NCBI GenBank assembly: GCA_046349635.1 | Contig: JAXMBX010000062.1 | Span: 1 to 26,096 of the forward strand | Reading direction: 5' to 3' | From: JAXMBX01 sp046349635 | GTDB lineage: Bacteria > Planctomycetota > Planctomycetia > Planctomycetales > Planctomycetaceae | DNA: 26,096 bases | Shown here: one piece after another, positions 24,978 through 26,096 of the stretch | Numbering within the stretch: the first letter of the stretch is position 1 | Layout of the letters: every line of letters starts with the position of its first letter | Made by a program: the position numbers and the translations under genes | The notes under the pieces: generated by a model | Database searches by the model: none | Seen by the model: only the letters and a program-made list of their open reading frames with translations | Told to the model about the DNA's origin: nothing

Positions 24978-25502
24978 ATGAGCAAAAACATCAAAAATCT
25001 GGTCATCTCCGAGTTGCGGCAGCGGATCGGGGACAATCGGGACTTCCTGGTGGTCAACGCCTCCAAAATGGATGCGTTCTCCGTCAACCGTCTCCGGAAC
25101 TCTCTGCGTGCCGAAGGGATCTACATGCTGGGGGTCAAGAATGCCCTGGTGCGTCGGACCCTGACCGACATGGGGATGACCGCGTTGGATCCTTATCTGA
25201 AGGGTCCGTCTGTTCTGGTCTGGGGCTCTTCCGACATGGTCGCGTTGTCGCGCCAGATCGCGAAGACCGCCGCCGAGAACGACAAGCTGGAAATCAAGGG
25301 AGGTGCCCTCGACGGGACCTCTCTCAATGCCGCCCAGGTGGATGCGCTGAGCAAGAGCCCGGGCCGCGAAGAACTGATCGGCAAGATCCTGACTCTGATC
25401 CGCAGCCCGGGTGCCCGTCTGGCGTCCCAGTTGCTGGGTCCTGGCGGACGGATCGCCGGCCAGATCGAAAGTCGCAGCGAAGAACCGGCTGCGGCTGGTT
25501 GA
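24978..25502 (+). CDS. rplJ: Ribosomal protein uL10
   Basis: uL10 anchors the L7/L12 dimers to the ribosome and, with them, usually represses its own mRNA. The 174-residue protein has the L10 fold start (LVISELRQRIGDNRDFLVV), the segment LRAEGIYMLGVKNALVRRTL and the C-terminal helix that binds L12 (GRIAGQIESRSEE). The ATG at 24978 lacks a Shine-Dalgarno; instead it follows an AT-rich hairpin. The stop is followed by a 121-base gap to rplL with no clear signals. Confidence 0.97.
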   Translation: MSKNIKNLVISELRQRIGDNRDFLVVNASKMDAFSVNRLRNSLRAEGIYMLGVKNALVRRTLTDMGMTALDPYLKGPSVLVWGSSDMVALSRQIAKTAAENDKLEIKGGALDGTSLNAAQVDALSKSPGREELIGKILTLIRSPGARLASQLLGPGGRIAGQIESRSEEPAAAG

Positions 25503-25623
25503 TCCGATACAAACGGCCGCGCGCTCCGTTGATCGGGAGGGGCGCGGGGCTTGTCGAAACTGAAAATTTTCCGAGCAGTGCAAGACCTGGATTCATCGAG
25601 AGGTCGAGAAAGGGAGAGTTGAG

Positions 25624-26034
25624 ATGACTGAGGCAACCGTAGAATTCGACGCCGCAACGAAGGAACTGGGGGACAAGATTGTCGCCCTCAGCTTGCTTCA
25701 AGCCAAGGCGCTGGGTGATTACCTGGAAAACGTGCACGGCATTAAGCCGGCCGGTGGCGGCGTGATGATGGTCGCCGGTGGAGCTGGTGCCGGTGCCGGT
25801 GCTGCCCCCGAAGCCGAGAAGAAGACCGAGTTCGACGTGGTCCTGACCGGTTTCGGCGACGCCAAGATCAACGTGATCAAGGTTGTCCGCTCCGCGACCG
25901 GCCTGGGTCTGAAAGAGGCCAAGGACCTGGTCGAAGGTGTGCCCAAGCCCCTTAAGACGGGTCTGCCCGAAGAAGAAGCCAAGAAGCTCAAGGCCGAAGT
26001 CGAAGCCGCTGGCGGTACCGCCGAGATCAAGTAA
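25624..26034 (+). CDS. rplL: Ribosomal protein bL12 (L7/L12)
   Basis: bL12 forms the mobile stalk that recruits translation GTPases. The 136-residue protein is slightly longer than the usual 120-125. It has a helical N-terminal dimerisation domain (LGDKIVALSLLQAKALGDYL), an Ala/Gly-rich hinge (GGAGAGAGAAP) and the conserved C-terminal domain (EFDVVLTGFGDAKINVIKVV, then GLGLKEAKDLVEGVPKPLK). GGGAGA lies just before the ATG. By known synteny rpoB should follow; the 62 bases after the stop show no gene. Confidence 0.98.
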   Translation: MTEATVEFDAATKELGDKIVALSLLQAKALGDYLENVHGIKPAGGGVMMVAGGAGAGAGAAPEAEKKTEFDVVLTGFGDAKINVIKVVRSATGLGLKEAKDLVEGVPKPLKTGLPEEEAKKLKAEVEAAGGTAEIK

Positions 26035-26096
26035 GGTCGAGTTACGCTCGGAAGCTCACTCTCCGGTCGGTGCTGGTTCGGCGCAAAGCCTTGTGA

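Overview
This window looks like chromosomal DNA of a planctomycete (Planctomycetota, probably Planctomycetia). It is GC-rich. It carries a secreted protein of the planctomycete-restricted TIGR03009 type, an NPCBM-domain protein, a ceramidase-like secreted enzyme, an HpnC-type squalene pathway enzyme and a sigma factor with an unusual DNA-binding N-terminus. Many starts lack a clear Shine-Dalgarno sequence. The assignment rests on recognised protein families, not on a database search.

Layout. (1) 1-16.6 kb is a mosaic of accessory and housekeeping genes, mostly on the minus strand: a GH32-like beta-propeller protein (partial, plus strand), a GT4 glycosyltransferase, truA, hpnC, a transglutaminase-like lipoprotein, a plus-strand GT-C-like membrane protein, an RbsC-type permease, an NPCBM lipoprotein translationally coupled to a ComEA-like protein, a TIGR03009 protein, a HAD-like protein, a ceramidase-like protein and a broken xylulokinase gene (xylB). 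(2) 16.6-17.2 kb holds a small four-helix membrane protein ending in a strong intrinsic terminator. (3) 17.2-19.5 kb holds a long structured leader and a 554-residue sigma-70 family protein with three helix-turn-helix segments ahead of its sigma core. (4) 19.5-26.1 kb is the translation/transcription superoperon: tRNA-Thr(UGU), tRNA-Tyr, tRNA-Gly, tRNA-Thr(GGU), tuf, rpmG, tRNA-Trp, secE, nusG, rplK, rplA, rplJ, rplL. rpoB is expected just beyond the edge.

The ribosomal part is highly conserved; its tRNA-tuf order matches the Escherichia coli tufB operon. The most interesting signals are the multi-HTH sigma factor and its leader, a possible switching RNA leader before rplJ, a cluster of frame lesions in xylB, a one-base frame problem at the start of the transglutaminase-like lipoprotein, and a perfect 12-bp inverted repeat at the start of the comEA-like gene. 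I found no CRISPR array, rRNA gene, insertion sequence or phage gene.
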